Below are positions 26,569 to 36,104 of a DNA stretch of 64,000 bases, piece by piece. Made by a program: the position numbers and the translations under genes. Positions within the stretch are counted from its first letter, which is position 1. Every line of letters starts with the position of its first letter. The notes under the pieces are model-generated. The model made no database searches and was not told where the DNA came from. It saw nothing but the letters and a program-made list of their open reading frames with translations. This DNA is from Mycobacterium sp. SVM_VP21. GTDB lineage: Bacteria; Actinomycetota; Actinomycetes; Mycobacteriales; Mycobacteriaceae. The stretch spans positions 1,116,001 through 1,180,000 of the forward strand of contig CP101406.1 in the NCBI GenBank assembly GCA_024758765.1, in the 5' to 3' direction.

Positions 26569-27573
26569 CTAATTGGCGTGCAACGCCAGCGGCCCCAACG
26601 TAACCAGCAAACCGACCGCGACCGCGATCAACGTACTGACGATGTCCACGGTCTTGCGGACCGCCTGCACCGCGGCCACCAGACCGAGTGTGACCAGGAC
26701 CGTGAGTACCAGGGCCACGATGCTGTTCCACCGCCACAGTTGGTCGAAAACGATGAACAGGCCGCCGCCGAACGCCACGGCCAGCATCGACTGCAGCACC
26801 ACCAGCAAGCCGCCCACCACGCCCGGGCGGCCGACGTACTGGTCGGCGGGCTCGGCGTCAGCGGCCGCCTGGGCGCTGTCGGCGTCGGCAACCTCGGCGT
26901 CACCGTCAGCGTCAGCAACCAGGGCGGAGCCGCCCGCTCGTGCGGTGGAGCGGCCCTTGGTCAGGAACGACCGCACGAATGCGGAGTCCCCGGACGGCAG
27001 GGCGGCATCGCGAACGTCGCCCTCCATGACGTCGACAGCGATATCGGTATAGGTATCAACCGGATCCGGACGCATCCGTTCGGCACCCGAGCCAGTCGGT
27101 CGGGTTTCGTCCGGCTGACCGTTCTCTGCGCCGGGCGGGTCGGACCGGCGCATCGGTCGGGGGTAGGCACTTTGCTCAGGTCCACTGCCACGTGGCACCT
27201 GCGGCGGCGACTTGGGCCAGCGCTGCTCGGGTGCCGGCCGCTTGGCGGGTTCCACCCGCTGCACGGGACGCGGCCCCGTCGCCGGTCGGTCCTCTTCGAC
27301 GAAGCCGGGTGCCGGGCCAATGGGCAGAGCGCCGCTCGGCTCACTGTCGGTACTTGCCGACGACGCGGCGTCAATCTCGGGAGGAGCCTCATCGCGGATG
27401 ATCGGGATCTCGCCCGTCAGTTCGGCGACCGTCACGGCGTCGGCATTGCCGCGCCGGCGCCGGCGCCGCCCGGTGACCGGCGGGGCACCGATATTGCCGT
27501 TCTTGGCGAGCAGCTCGGCAACCGAGATGGGTCGCGTCTCGACGTCGCGGGGGTCAGGCTTGGGTCCACTCAT
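26569..27573 (-). CDS. Proline-rich membrane protein (Rv0497-like)
   Basis: A 334-residue protein. Residues 1-220 are hydrophilic, Pro/Arg/Glu rich and probably disordered, with a basic patch TGRRRRRRGN near residue 35. The C-terminal ~100 residues hold three or four membrane segments (VVGGLLVVLQSMLAVAFGGG, then IVALVLTVLVTLGLVAAV, then VSTLIAVAVGLLVTLGPLAL). Its start overlaps the stop of the exopolyphosphatase gene by four bases (ATGA). Conserved partner of ppx and Rv0498 in mycobacteria. The function is unknown. Confidence 0.87.
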   Translation of the reverse strand: MSGPKPDPRDVETRPISVAELLAKNGNIGAPPVTGRRRRRRGNADAVTVAELTGEIPIIRDEAPPEIDAASSASTDSEPSGALPIGPAPGFVEEDRPATGPRPVQRVEPAKRPAPEQRWPKSPPQVPRGSGPEQSAYPRPMRRSDPPGAENGQPDETRPTGSGAERMRPDPVDTYTDIAVDVMEGDVRDAALPSGDSAFVRSFLTKGRSTARAGGSALVADADGDAEVADADSAQAAADAEPADQYVGRPGVVGGLLVVLQSMLAVAFGGGLFIVFDQLWRWNSIVALVLTVLVTLGLVAAVQAVRKTVDIVSTLIAVAVGLLVTLGPLALHAN

Positions 27574-28565
27574 CGGTGCCCTCCCTTTGACCGCGCCGCG
27601 GCCATGCCCGCCGCCGGGGCTCCGAACAGGGTGACACCGTCGGCTTCACTGTCGAGCCTGCGCAGGATCAAGCCCTCCCGCAGCGCCCACGGGCAAATCT
27701 CCACCGTTTCGATCGCCAGCGCTCGCATGCTCGCTTCCGCCACCAGAGCACCCGCCACGATCTGTGGCGCTCGCTCGGCGCTCACCCCTTCCAATTCGGC
27801 CCGATCAGCCGTGGTCATCCTAGAGATGAATGATATGAGCTGCCTAAGGCCAGTGGCGGTCAATGTGCGCCGGACGCGCGGGCCGGCGGCCGACGGCGCC
27901 GCCCCGGTCAACCGCGCCAGCGAACGAAACGTCTTGGAGCTCGCGACCGCCAGATCGGGTGGCCCGGCATCCAACACGGCCGCAGCGGCGCCTGCCAACT
28001 CGGTGTCCAACCAGTCCCGCAGCATGGCCACCCGACGCCGGCCAGGCGGGTCTTCGGCCAGCCATTCCCTGGTGAGCCGCCCGGCGCCCAACGGCAGGGA
28101 CAGGGCCACGTCCGGCTCCTCGTCGACACCGCTGGACATCTCCAGCGAGCCACCACCGATGTCGAGGTTGTTGATCCGCCCGGCACTCCAGCCGAACCAG
28201 CGCCGCACCGCCAGGAACGTCAGCCGGGATTCGTCCTCGCCGGCGAGCACCTGCAACTCGACGCCGGCCTCCGACCGCACCCGGGCCAGCACTTCCTCGG
28301 AGTTGGATGCGTCTCGCACCGCCGAGGTGGCGAACGCCACTAACTCCGCACAGCCCGAACTCGCTGCGATCGTGGCGAATTCGCCCACCGTCGACACCAG
28401 TTTGTCGGCTCCGCGCCGGGTGAGCTTGCCGGAACTGTCAGTGGCCTCGGCCAGGCGCAACGTGGCCTTGGTCGAGCTCATCGGAGTCGGGTGACCACCA
28501 CGGTGGGCATCGACCACCAACAGGTGGACGGTGTTGCTGCCGACGTCGAGCACCCCTAATCGCAC
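27570..28565 (-). CDS. ppx: Exopolyphosphatase / Ppx-GppA family phosphatase (Rv0496-like)
   Basis: A 331-residue actin-like ATPase-fold enzyme. The phosphate-1 loop is LGVLDVGSNTVHLLV, the general base Glu is in LAGEDESRLTF, and the phosphate-2 loop is LDIGGGSLEMS. In M. tuberculosis this orthologue (MTB-PPX1) hydrolyses short polyphosphate rather than pppGpp; that function is transferred by similarity. First gene of the ppx-Rv0497-Rv0498-Rv0499 run, divergent from the Rv0495c-like gene with a 71-base gap. Confidence 0.94.
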   Translation of the reverse strand: MRLGVLDVGSNTVHLLVVDAHRGGHPTPMSSTKATLRLAEATDSSGKLTRRGADKLVSTVGEFATIAASSGCAELVAFATSAVRDASNSEEVLARVRSEAGVELQVLAGEDESRLTFLAVRRWFGWSAGRINNLDIGGGSLEMSSGVDEEPDVALSLPLGAGRLTREWLAEDPPGRRRVAMLRDWLDTELAGAAAAVLDAGPPDLAVASSKTFRSLARLTGAAPSAAGPRVRRTLTATGLRQLISFISRMTTADRAELEGVSAERAPQIVAGALVAEASMRALAIETVEICPWALREGLILRRLDSEADGVTLFGAPAAGMAAARSKGGHR

Positions 28566-28636
28566 GCACCCAACTTAGTGGGGCGAGGCCCGGACATGGT
28601 GAGGCAACGTGAATTTCTGGTCTAGCGTGGAGTTTC

Positions 28637-29431
28637 GTGACCCCCGCGCAGCACCGCTCCCATCCCGGTGAAGTCGATCTGGACTTCCCCCGCGAATGGG
28701 TGGAGTTCTACGACCCCGACAACCCCGAACACCTGATCGCCGCCGACCTCACCTGGCTACTGTCCCGCTGGACCTGTGTTTTCGGCACCCCCGCCTGCCA
28801 TGGCATCGTGGCCGGCCGCCCCGATGACGGGTGCTGTTCACACGGAGCCTTCCTGTGTGACGACGACGACCGGGCCAACCTCGATGACGCGGTCGCCCAA
28901 CTCACCGACGCCGACTGGCAGCTGCGCGACAAAGGTCTGGGCCGCAAGGGTTACCTGGAATACGACGAGAACGACGGTGAGCAACAACTGCGTACCCGCA
29001 CCGTCAAGGGCGCCTGCATCTTCCTGAACCGCCCGGGATTCGCCGGCGGTGCGGGATGTGCCCTGCATATCAAGGCCGTCCGGCTCGGCGTGGAACCCCT
29101 GACGATGAAGCCCGAGGTGTGCTGGCAGCTGCCGATCCGGCGCAGCCAGGACTGGGTCACCCGTCCCGACGACACCGAAATCCTCAAGACCACGATCACC
29201 GAGTTCGATCGGCGCGGCTGGGGCCCGGGCGGCGAAGACCTGAACTGGTACTGCACCGGCGACCCGGCGGCACACGTCGGCGCCCGGCAGGTCTGGCAGA
29301 GTCTGGCGCCCGAACTGACCGAGTTGCTCGGAGCCAAGGCCTATGCCGAGCTGGCGGCGATCTGCGAGCGACGTAACGAACTTGGCCTGGTGGCCATTCA
29401 CCCCGCCACCCGGGCGTCTCGGCCTACCTGA
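28637..29431 (+). CDS. Conserved Cys-rich protein, DUF3109-like (Rv0495c-like)
   Basis: A 264-residue cytosolic protein with several Cys in metal-binding-like arrangements: [29 protein letters not shown] with GAGCALH, and KPEVCWQLP. The pattern resembles Fe-S or zinc-binding YkgJ/DUF3109 families. GTG start at 28637. It is widely conserved in mycobacteria next to ppx, but the role is unknown. This is the last gene of the conserved block before the accessory island. Confidence 0.85.
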   Translation: MTPAQHRSHPGEVDLDFPREWVEFYDPDNPEHLIAADLTWLLSRWTCVFGTPACHGIVAGRPDDGCCSHGAFLCDDDDRANLDDAVAQLTDADWQLRDKGLGRKGYLEYDENDGEQQLRTRTVKGACIFLNRPGFAGGAGCALHIKAVRLGVEPLTMKPEVCWQLPIRRSQDWVTRPDDTEILKTTITEFDRRGWGPGGEDLNWYCTGDPAAHVGARQVWQSLAPELTELLGAKAYAELAAICERRNELGLVAIHPATRASRPT

Positions 29432-29729
29432 CCGGAGCATCGTGCACTTGGGTGGCCGCAAATTCATGACTCGGATCGCCGCAGGTCAGCTGGCGCTTTC
29501 TCGCCGGCACCAGGTTGCCGGGAACGCCGGCTGACAGCGCGATCGGCCAGGTAGCGCGATGGCCGCGGGTGGTCGGGGTCACGACCGAACGATTTTCGGC
29601 AGGCGACCGACGCCGGTATGATCGGCCCATAGCGCCGCGTAGCGCACCAACTTCGCGGAGTGCGTACTGAATTGAGAAACGCGCCCAACGCGGGCATGAT
29701 CGGTATTTTACGACGCCCGCCGGAGATTC
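29432..29729. other. Intergenic region at the island's left border
   Basis: A 298-base stretch with no credible reading frame. It is somewhat more AT-rich towards its right end (ttctgaattgag/attttacgac-type segments before the ABC gene) and presumably holds the promoter for the ABC operon. No direct repeat, tRNA or integrase site was recognised. Confidence 0.4.
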
Positions 29730-30527
29730 ATGATCAGGACCGAGATGCATACCGTGGATATGGAGCTCAACCGGAACGGACACACGCCGCCGGTCGTTCT
29801 TAGGCCTCCCGTGGTCCTTGAAGCGCGCAAACTCAACAAACAGTTCGGTGAGGGCGATACTGCCACGCCGATTTTGCGCAACATCGATATCCAGATAACT
29901 CGCGGCGAATTCGTCGCCATGGTCGGTCCGTCGGGTTCAGGCAAGTCCACCCTGCTGAGCATTCTCGGCCTGTTGGACATGCCGACCAGTGGCGACGTCC
30001 TCATCAACGGCCAGAGCGTCTCGCAACTCTCCCGCAAGCAGCTGGCCACCGTGCGATGTCAGACACTCGGCTACGTCTTCCAAGCCTTCAACCTTCTGGC
30101 GGGTCTCTCAGTAGTCGAGAACGTGATGCTCCCGGGCCTGCTGGCGGGTAAGTCCGGGCGCACCCAGCACGCGCATGCGATGAGCCTGCTCGACCAGGTC
30201 GGCCTGGCCGCCAAGTCCAAGCGCGTCCCGTCGGAATTGTCCGGCGGCGAGCAACAGCGCGTGGCCGTCGCCCGGGCGCTTTTCATGAAGCCCGACGTGA
30301 TTCTCGCCGACGAGCCGACCGGCAATCTCGACACCGTAAATGGTCAGCGGGTTATTGACGCGTTGTATAACTTGAATGCAGCCGGTCAGACAATTGTTTT
30401 GGTGACCCACGACCGGAAAATAGCTGACGACGCTCCTCGTCTGATTTCATTGCTCGACGGTGAAGTTGAGACCGACAGCGGAATGGCTCACGCGGCAAAT
30501 AATGTGACATGGCTCGCGGAACATTAG
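29730..30527 (+). CDS. MacB/LolD-type ABC transporter ATP-binding protein
   Basis: A 265-residue ATPase with Walker A GPSGSGKST, Q-loop VFQAFNLL, signature LSGGEQQR, Walker B VILADEPTGNLD and H-loop THD. The sequence is closest in type to LolD/MacB exporters. The gene is followed, with a 19-base overlap, by a large FtsX permease, the same arrangement and sizes as M. tuberculosis Rv0986-Rv0987. The last ~150 bases are clearly AT-richer than the neighbours, suggesting foreign origin. Start ATG at 29730 behind GGAG; ATG at 29745 is possible. Confidence 0.92.
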   Translation: MIRTEMHTVDMELNRNGHTPPVVLRPPVVLEARKLNKQFGEGDTATPILRNIDIQITRGEFVAMVGPSGSGKSTLLSILGLLDMPTSGDVLINGQSVSQLSRKQLATVRCQTLGYVFQAFNLLAGLSVVENVMLPGLLAGKSGRTQHAHAMSLLDQVGLAAKSKRVPSELSGGEQQRVAVARALFMKPDVILADEPTGNLDTVNGQRVIDALYNLNAAGQTIVLVTHDRKIADDAPRLISLLDGEVETDSGMAHAANNVTWLAEH

Positions 30528-33040
30528 CCGCGACATTCGGCCTGCTGCGGATAATCAACTTCCGCGCCGTCCGTAAACACGCATTCCGGGCCGCACTGGC
30601 GGCATTCTCACTCGGCGGCGGTGTGGCAGTCGTGGTGGCCGTCATGATCGAGGTCACCAGCGTCTCCAAGGCCGTCGAAGACGTCGGCTACCAGATCGCC
30701 GGGCCGGCCCCGCTGCGCGTGGTCGGGGCGGCCACCCGCGGCGGCATCAGTCCCGCCGTCGTCGAAGACTCCCGGGCGGTGCCCGGGGTGGCAGCCGTGG
30801 TGCCGGTTATCCGCGGGGTGACCATGATCCGCAACGACGGCAAAGAGAGTTTCGGGCTGGGCCTGGGCGTGGACTGCTCCGCACAGTGGATCGTCGACCC
30901 GAAGGTCTGCCAGACCGGGCAGGTAGAGCCCCCGCCGGCAATCTCGAAGACCCTGGGCGACTCCCTGGACGCCTCGGCGACCCTGGTCACCGATGTCGGG
31001 CAGCTGTCAGTGGAGAAGTTCCAGCGGGTAGCCGACCTCGACGATGTCAACAACGGCCTGGTGGCGGTGCTGCCGCTGAGCATGGCGAAAGTGCAGTTTG
31101 CCCGCGGCGACCGGGTGGACATGCTGTACGTGACCCTGGACAAGGACGCCAACGCCGATGAGGTCCAGCAGCGACTGAAGACCACGCTGGGCCCCACCTA
31201 CAGCGTGGCGCCCCGCAGCGAGCCAGCGAAGGGCTACAACGTCAACGACGTGCTGCTGCCCCTGCTGGGGATCTTCGCCCTGATCTCGATCGGCGTCGGG
31301 GTCATCCTGATCACCCAGATCACTCGGCTCTCCGTGGAGGAGCGCCGACGCGAGATCGCGATCGCGTCGGCATTGGGGGCCTCGCCCGCGTCGATCATGA
31401 CCGGATTCCTCAGCGAAGCCGGGCTGCTGGGTGCCGTGGGCTCGGCGATGGGCGTGCTGACCGGCATCGTGATCTCCGAACCCATCGTGGCCAGCGCCAG
31501 CGAACTGACCGAACGCTTCGTCGGTGTCACCGTGCCGGTAATCCTCAAGCCGGCGATCCTGGTGGTCGGCGTCCTGGCCGGCATCCTGCTGGCGGTGGGG
31601 GCCGCGATCGGCCCCGCCCTGTCAGCGTCCAACACTCCCATCGCAGCCGAGCTGTCCGGGCGGGCGGCGCAGGAACAGACCACGCAGCGCAAGATCTGGT
31701 TCAAGGCGCTGCTGCTGCTGGCGATCGGACTGACCGGCGTGATCGCGGCGCGGCTGGCCACGCTGTCCGGCGCACTGGTCGCGTGGCAGGCCATCATCGC
31801 CGACATCGGCGCGGTGGTCGCCCTCGTCGGCCTCCTGTTGGCTACGGCGTACTTGAGCGCGCAGGCGATCACCAGCCTGCGCCCGCGGCCGGACAAGTCG
31901 AGCGGGGCGACGCTGACCATCGCGCTCAACGCGTTGCGCTCGGACCGGTCACGCACCGCCGCTATCTCGGGCGCTATCGCGGTGCCCGTTGTGGTTGCGA
32001 TCCTGCTGTCCGGATTCCTGGTGGCGATCCACATCGGCGCCACCAAGGTCGCCGAATCGCAGGCGGACGGCCGCATTGCCATCACCACGACACAGTTCGC
32101 CGATTACGGGCCCATTGATGCCCGATTCGCTCCGCAGACGGTCAACAAACTGAACTCGGTGGCCGGGGTGGAAAAGACGGAGCGGATGGCTGAAATCGAG
32201 ATCAGCCTCAAAGACGGGTCGTTGGCGCATATTCAGGCGCAGGATCGGCCGACATTTCCGTTCGGATTACTCGCGGGGCAATCCCCGGAGGCAAGCCAGA
32301 AAGCCAATCAGGTCGTCATCGGCAGCGTCCTGGCACGCGAGAAAAATCTCCACATAGGTGACACTCTTGTATTTGGAAGTGGACTCGACGCGCAGGCGAT
32401 GAGTATCGGCACCATTGTCGCCACCCCCGAATACGGCGGACGTCGCATCTACATGCCCTACGCGATCGCCGAGCAGATCTACGGCCCCCAGCCCGCCGGC
32501 CTGATTTTCGCCACCCCGGCGTCCGGGTTCACCGCCGGCCAGGTCATCGAGAACATCAAGGCCGCGCAGTTCGACCAGCCACTGACCGCAGTGGACACCG
32601 ATGGTTACGCCGCCGACATCGCGGCCTCCATCGGCCGCTATCTCACGCCGCTGAACACGCTGAAGTACGGCCTGCTGGCGATCGCCTTCATCTCGGTGCT
32701 GTCGACACTGCTGCTGGTCGGCATCCGCCGCAGGCGCGAGGTGGCGCTGATCCAGGCACTGGGCGCCACTCGCCTGCGCGTGTTCAGCATCACCACCATC
32801 GAGGCCGTCGTCGCCGGTGCCGCCGGCGGACTGTTCGGCGCGGTGCTCGCGATCGCCATCTCCGAGGCGGTGCGGCGGGCGGCCGTCGTCAACGTCGGGC
32901 TGGTCACCCCGCTGGTGTTCCCCTGGACCGACGCGGTGCTCTATGCCGTGCTGGCCACCGTCGCCGCGGTCTTCGCGGCCATCATTCCCGCCTGGAAGAG
33001 CACTCGGTCCACTCCGGCGACCGAACTGCGCGACGAGTGA
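30509..33040 (+). CDS. Large FtsX/MacB-like ABC permease
   Basis: An 843-residue membrane protein with two FtsX modules. Membrane segments: one near residue 35-48, three at about 255-375, two near 395-440 and 490-510, and three at about 720-830, with large extracytoplasmic domains between. Each module has the FtsX loop (VEERRREIAIASALGASP and IRRRREVALIQALGATRL). Overlaps the ATPase gene, so the two form one exporter. Likely cargo: lipid, peptide or surface component. Its 32100-32400 segment is AT-richer than the flanks. It might export the product of the nearby PKS-NRPS, but the genes are on opposite strands. Confidence 0.92.
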   Translation: MARGTLAATFGLLRIINFRAVRKHAFRAALAAFSLGGGVAVVVAVMIEVTSVSKAVEDVGYQIAGPAPLRVVGAATRGGISPAVVEDSRAVPGVAAVVPVIRGVTMIRNDGKESFGLGLGVDCSAQWIVDPKVCQTGQVEPPPAISKTLGDSLDASATLVTDVGQLSVEKFQRVADLDDVNNGLVAVLPLSMAKVQFARGDRVDMLYVTLDKDANADEVQQRLKTTLGPTYSVAPRSEPAKGYNVNDVLLPLLGIFALISIGVGVILITQITRLSVEERRREIAIASALGASPASIMTGFLSEAGLLGAVGSAMGVLTGIVISEPIVASASELTERFVGVTVPVILKPAILVVGVLAGILLAVGAAIGPALSASNTPIAAELSGRAAQEQTTQRKIWFKALLLLAIGLTGVIAARLATLSGALVAWQAIIADIGAVVALVGLLLATAYLSAQAITSLRPRPDKSSGATLTIALNALRSDRSRTAAISGAIAVPVVVAILLSGFLVAIHIGATKVAESQADGRIAITTTQFADYGPIDARFAPQTVNKLNSVAGVEKTERMAEIEISLKDGSLAHIQAQDRPTFPFGLLAGQSPEASQKANQVVIGSVLAREKNLHIGDTLVFGSGLDAQAMSIGTIVATPEYGGRRIYMPYAIAEQIYGPQPAGLIFATPASGFTAGQVIENIKAAQFDQPLTAVDTDGYAADIAASIGRYLTPLNTLKYGLLAIAFISVLSTLLLVGIRRRREVALIQALGATRLRVFSITTIEAVVAGAAGGLFGAVLAIAISEAVRRAAVVNVGLVTPLVFPWTDAVLYAVLATVAAVFAAIIPAWKSTRSTPATELRDE

Positions 33041-33069
33041 GCTCGCCGCGCTGACCCGTTAAGGATGCG

Positions 33070-34437
33070 ATGACAGCCACCACCCCCACCGTTCCGGGAT
33101 TTACCGGCGATGCCGTCTACCCCGGCGAGGCCCGCTACGACGAGGTGCGCCAGGTCTTCAACGGCCTGATCGACAAGCGACCGCGGGTGGTGCTGCAGTG
33201 CCGCTCGCAGGACGACATCGTCGCCGCCGTCCGCTACGCCGTGGACTCCGGTGCCCAGATCGCGGTGCGCAGCGGCGGCCACAGCGTCGCCGGCCACTCG
33301 GCCACCGATGGCGGCATCGTCATCGACCTGACGCTGATGCGCGGGGTACGGGTCGACGCGCAGGCGCGGATCGCCTACGTCGACGCCGGCGCCACCTGGG
33401 GCGACGTGGACCCGGTCACCAGCCGCCACGGCCTGGCCTGCCCCGGCGGGGTGGTCTCGACGACCGGCGTCGGGGGATTTTCGCTCGGCGGCGGCATCGG
33501 GTGGCTCTCCCGCGCCCACGGCATGACCTGCGACAACCTGATCGGCGCAACCCTGGTGACCGCGTCCGGCGAGGTATTGACGGTCAGTGAGACCCAGAAC
33601 GCCGACGTGCTGTGGGGCCTGCGCGGCGGGGGCGGCAACTTCGGCGTGGTGGCGCAGTTCGTACTGCGCCTGCACCCGATCGACGGTGTGGTGGCCGGCG
33701 TACAGTCCTACCCCGACACCGACGCCGAGGCAGCTCTCAAGCACTTCCGCGCCCAGATGGACAACGCACCGGATCACCTGGCGTCCATCCTCGACTTCTC
33801 CTCCGACCTCACGACGGGCCAGTCGCTGGTCAATGTTCTGGCCTGCTCGACACGGACCGACCCGTCCGCCGGCGAGGACGTGAGCGCGCTGCTCAATGTT
33901 CGCGGCGTGGCAGCCAAGCCGGTGGTGGCCGTGCAGCACAAGCTGGACTACTCGACCTGGCAGCAGGCCCTTGATTACACGGCGCCGTACGGCTGGCTGA
34001 ACTACTGGAAGTCGCTGTTCGTCACCGAGCTCACCGACGAGGCGATCCGGCGCATCGCCCTGCTGGGGCGGTCACGTCCCTCGGCGCAGACCCGGCTGCA
34101 CCTGATCCGGCTCGGCGGGTACGCCAGCCGGGTTCCGGCGGACTCGACGGCTATCGTCGCCCGCGAACACCCCTACATCATTCATTTGATGGCGACGTGG
34201 ACCGATCCCGTCGAGAGCGCACGCTGCACGGCGTGGGCCCGGCAGGCTTTCGAGATACTGCGGCCACTGGGCCCGGACAGCGCCTACCTGAACTTCGTCG
34301 GGGACGAAGGGCAAGACCGCATTCGCGCGACATTCGGTGACGCCGGCTACCAACGTCTCGCCGAACTCAAGGCACGCCTGGATCCGGCCAACCGATTCAC
34401 CCTCAACCACAACATCGAGCCTGCGACAGGGAACTAA
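33070..34437 (+). CDS. FAD-linked oxidase of the berberine-bridge (BBE/VAO) type
   Basis: A 455-residue flavoprotein oxidase. The FAD-binding domain covers ~30-210; RSGGHSVAGHSATDGG contains the His that in this family forms the 8alpha-histidyl-FAD bond. LACPGGVVSTTGVGG holds a Cys close to the position used by bicovalent members, but its alignment is not certain. The C-terminal BBE element is LDPANRFTLNHNI. It starts 29 bases after the ABC permease and probably belongs to its operon. The substrate (sugar, alkaloid-like or polyketide alcohol) is unknown; a tailoring role for the nearby cluster is only a suggestion. Confidence 0.88.
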   Translation: MTATTPTVPGFTGDAVYPGEARYDEVRQVFNGLIDKRPRVVLQCRSQDDIVAAVRYAVDSGAQIAVRSGGHSVAGHSATDGGIVIDLTLMRGVRVDAQARIAYVDAGATWGDVDPVTSRHGLACPGGVVSTTGVGGFSLGGGIGWLSRAHGMTCDNLIGATLVTASGEVLTVSETQNADVLWGLRGGGGNFGVVAQFVLRLHPIDGVVAGVQSYPDTDAEAALKHFRAQMDNAPDHLASILDFSSDLTTGQSLVNVLACSTRTDPSAGEDVSALLNVRGVAAKPVVAVQHKLDYSTWQQALDYTAPYGWLNYWKSLFVTELTDEAIRRIALLGRSRPSAQTRLHLIRLGGYASRVPADSTAIVAREHPYIIHLMATWTDPVESARCTAWARQAFEILRPLGPDSAYLNFVGDEGQDRIRATFGDAGYQRLAELKARLDPANRFTLNHNIEPATGN

Positions 34438-34529
34438 GCACTCCGCAGTTCTCAGTGTGTCGCCAACGCCGACACACTTTTACGCCAACGCACGGTAGGT
34501 ATTGTTGTCCGCGGGGAAAGGACGCCAAG

Positions 34530-35975
34530 ATGTCTACCGCGCACGATGATGAGTTGGCCTTCGCCGGCGTCGCGCGCTTGGCGCAGTTGGTGCGCGCGCG
34601 TGAGGTGTCGCCGCGCGAACTGGTGACCCTGTACCTGGATCGAATCGCCCGCCTTGACCCGGTTTTGAACGTCTTTCGCACCGTGATGGGCGATCAGGCG
34701 ATGGCCGAGGCGGCACACGTCGAGCATCGACTGGCCGCCGGGGAAGCACTGCCGTTGGCCGGTGTGCCGATCGCGGTCAAGGACGACACCGACGTGGCGG
34801 GCGTTTCCTCGATGTGTGGCACCGGAATTGACGTCGGCCCCGCTAGCGCCGACAGTGCAGCGGTGCGACGGCTCCGGGCTGCCGGCGCGGTGATCATCGG
34901 CAAGACTCATCTCTCGGAGTTCGGCGCCTACCCGGTGAGCGAATCGGCGACCTGGGGAGTGACCCGTAACCCGTGGGATCTCTACCGGACCCCGGGCGGC
35001 TCCAGCGGCGGCTCAGCCGCGGCCGTCGCCTCCGGCATGGTGCCCGGTGCCACCGGCAGTGACAGTGGCGGCTCGGTCCGCATTCCGGCCGCCTGCTGTG
35101 GGCTGGTCGGACTGAAGGGCCAGCGCGGCCGGGTCAGCACCAAGGAGTCGCCGGAGCGGGCTTATCGGTTCCACGGGCTCAACCACATTGGGCCGTTGGC
35201 CCGCAGCGTGATGGATGCGGCGCTGCTGCACGACGCGATGACCGGTCCCGAACCCGACGACGAGATTCCCTCGCCACCGCCGGCACCACCACTGATGGAG
35301 GCACTACTGGCGCATCCGCGACGGCTGCGGATCGCGATGTCGTTCAAGCCTGTTGTACCGGTACACGTGAGCGAAGAGGTACGCCGCCCGGTGCTGGAGA
35401 CCGCCGAGTTGTTGCGCTCGATGGGCCACGAGGTGGTCGAGCGCAACCCGGTCTATCCGGTGATGGGTATCGCCGCGGTGCTCGCACTGTTCATGAACGG
35501 GTTCGCCCACGAGATCGAGCGGCTCCCGAAAACCGAACTGTTGGAACGGCGTATGCAGGCCGAGGCCCGGACCAGCCGGCTGGTCCCGGATTGGCTGGCC
35601 AACCGGGCTGTCGCCGCGGAGCCGCGGATCACCGCGCGCTCGCAGCGCAGGATCGCCGACTTCGACATCCTGATGACACCGGTGCTGGCCATTCCGCCGG
35701 TACGGGTGGGCTACTTCGAGGGACTCGGGCCGACCCGGGCGATGCTGAAGATGCTCAAGTTCATCCCGTTCACCTTCCCCCAGTGCTACAGCGGTCAGCC
35801 GGCCATGTCAGTCCCGACTGGGATCGCCCCCGACGGCCTGCCCGAGGCGGTGCACCTGGTGGCGCGGGCCAACGACGAGGCCACCCTGGTTTCACTGGCG
35901 GCACAGATCGAGGTGGCGCAGCCCTGGGCGCACCGCCGTCCGCCGACCGAGGCGCTGTTGAGCCAGGTCGGCTAG
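34530..35975 (+). CDS. Amidase signature family hydrolase
   Basis: A 481-residue amidase. The Ser-cis-Ser-Lys triad is visible: Lys in IAVKDDT (about residue 87), the cis-Ser in [10 protein letters not shown], and the nucleophile Ser in [11 protein letters not shown]. The start ATG at 34530 is preceded by GGGGAAAGGA at a good distance; 25 codons are open upstream but unlikely. The amide substrate is not predictable. On the same strand as the oxidase with a 92-base gap. Confidence 0.92.
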   Translation: MSTAHDDELAFAGVARLAQLVRAREVSPRELVTLYLDRIARLDPVLNVFRTVMGDQAMAEAAHVEHRLAAGEALPLAGVPIAVKDDTDVAGVSSMCGTGIDVGPASADSAAVRRLRAAGAVIIGKTHLSEFGAYPVSESATWGVTRNPWDLYRTPGGSSGGSAAAVASGMVPGATGSDSGGSVRIPAACCGLVGLKGQRGRVSTKESPERAYRFHGLNHIGPLARSVMDAALLHDAMTGPEPDDEIPSPPPAPPLMEALLAHPRRLRIAMSFKPVVPVHVSEEVRRPVLETAELLRSMGHEVVERNPVYPVMGIAAVLALFMNGFAHEIERLPKTELLERRMQAEARTSRLVPDWLANRAVAAEPRITARSQRRIADFDILMTPVLAIPPVRVGYFEGLGPTRAMLKMLKFIPFTFPQCYSGQPAMSVPTGIAPDGLPEAVHLVARANDEATLVSLAAQIEVAQPWAHRRPPTEALLSQVG

Positions 35976-36104
35976 GCCGGCGACCCGGGCCGTTTCGGTA
36001 GGCCCAGTGCCGTTGGTCTAGTCACTGTATTCACTTGTGTCACAGTAGTTTTAGTTATGGATTAAGTTCTGCGACATGTCAGACTCCCGAGCTACAATTC
36101 GCAC

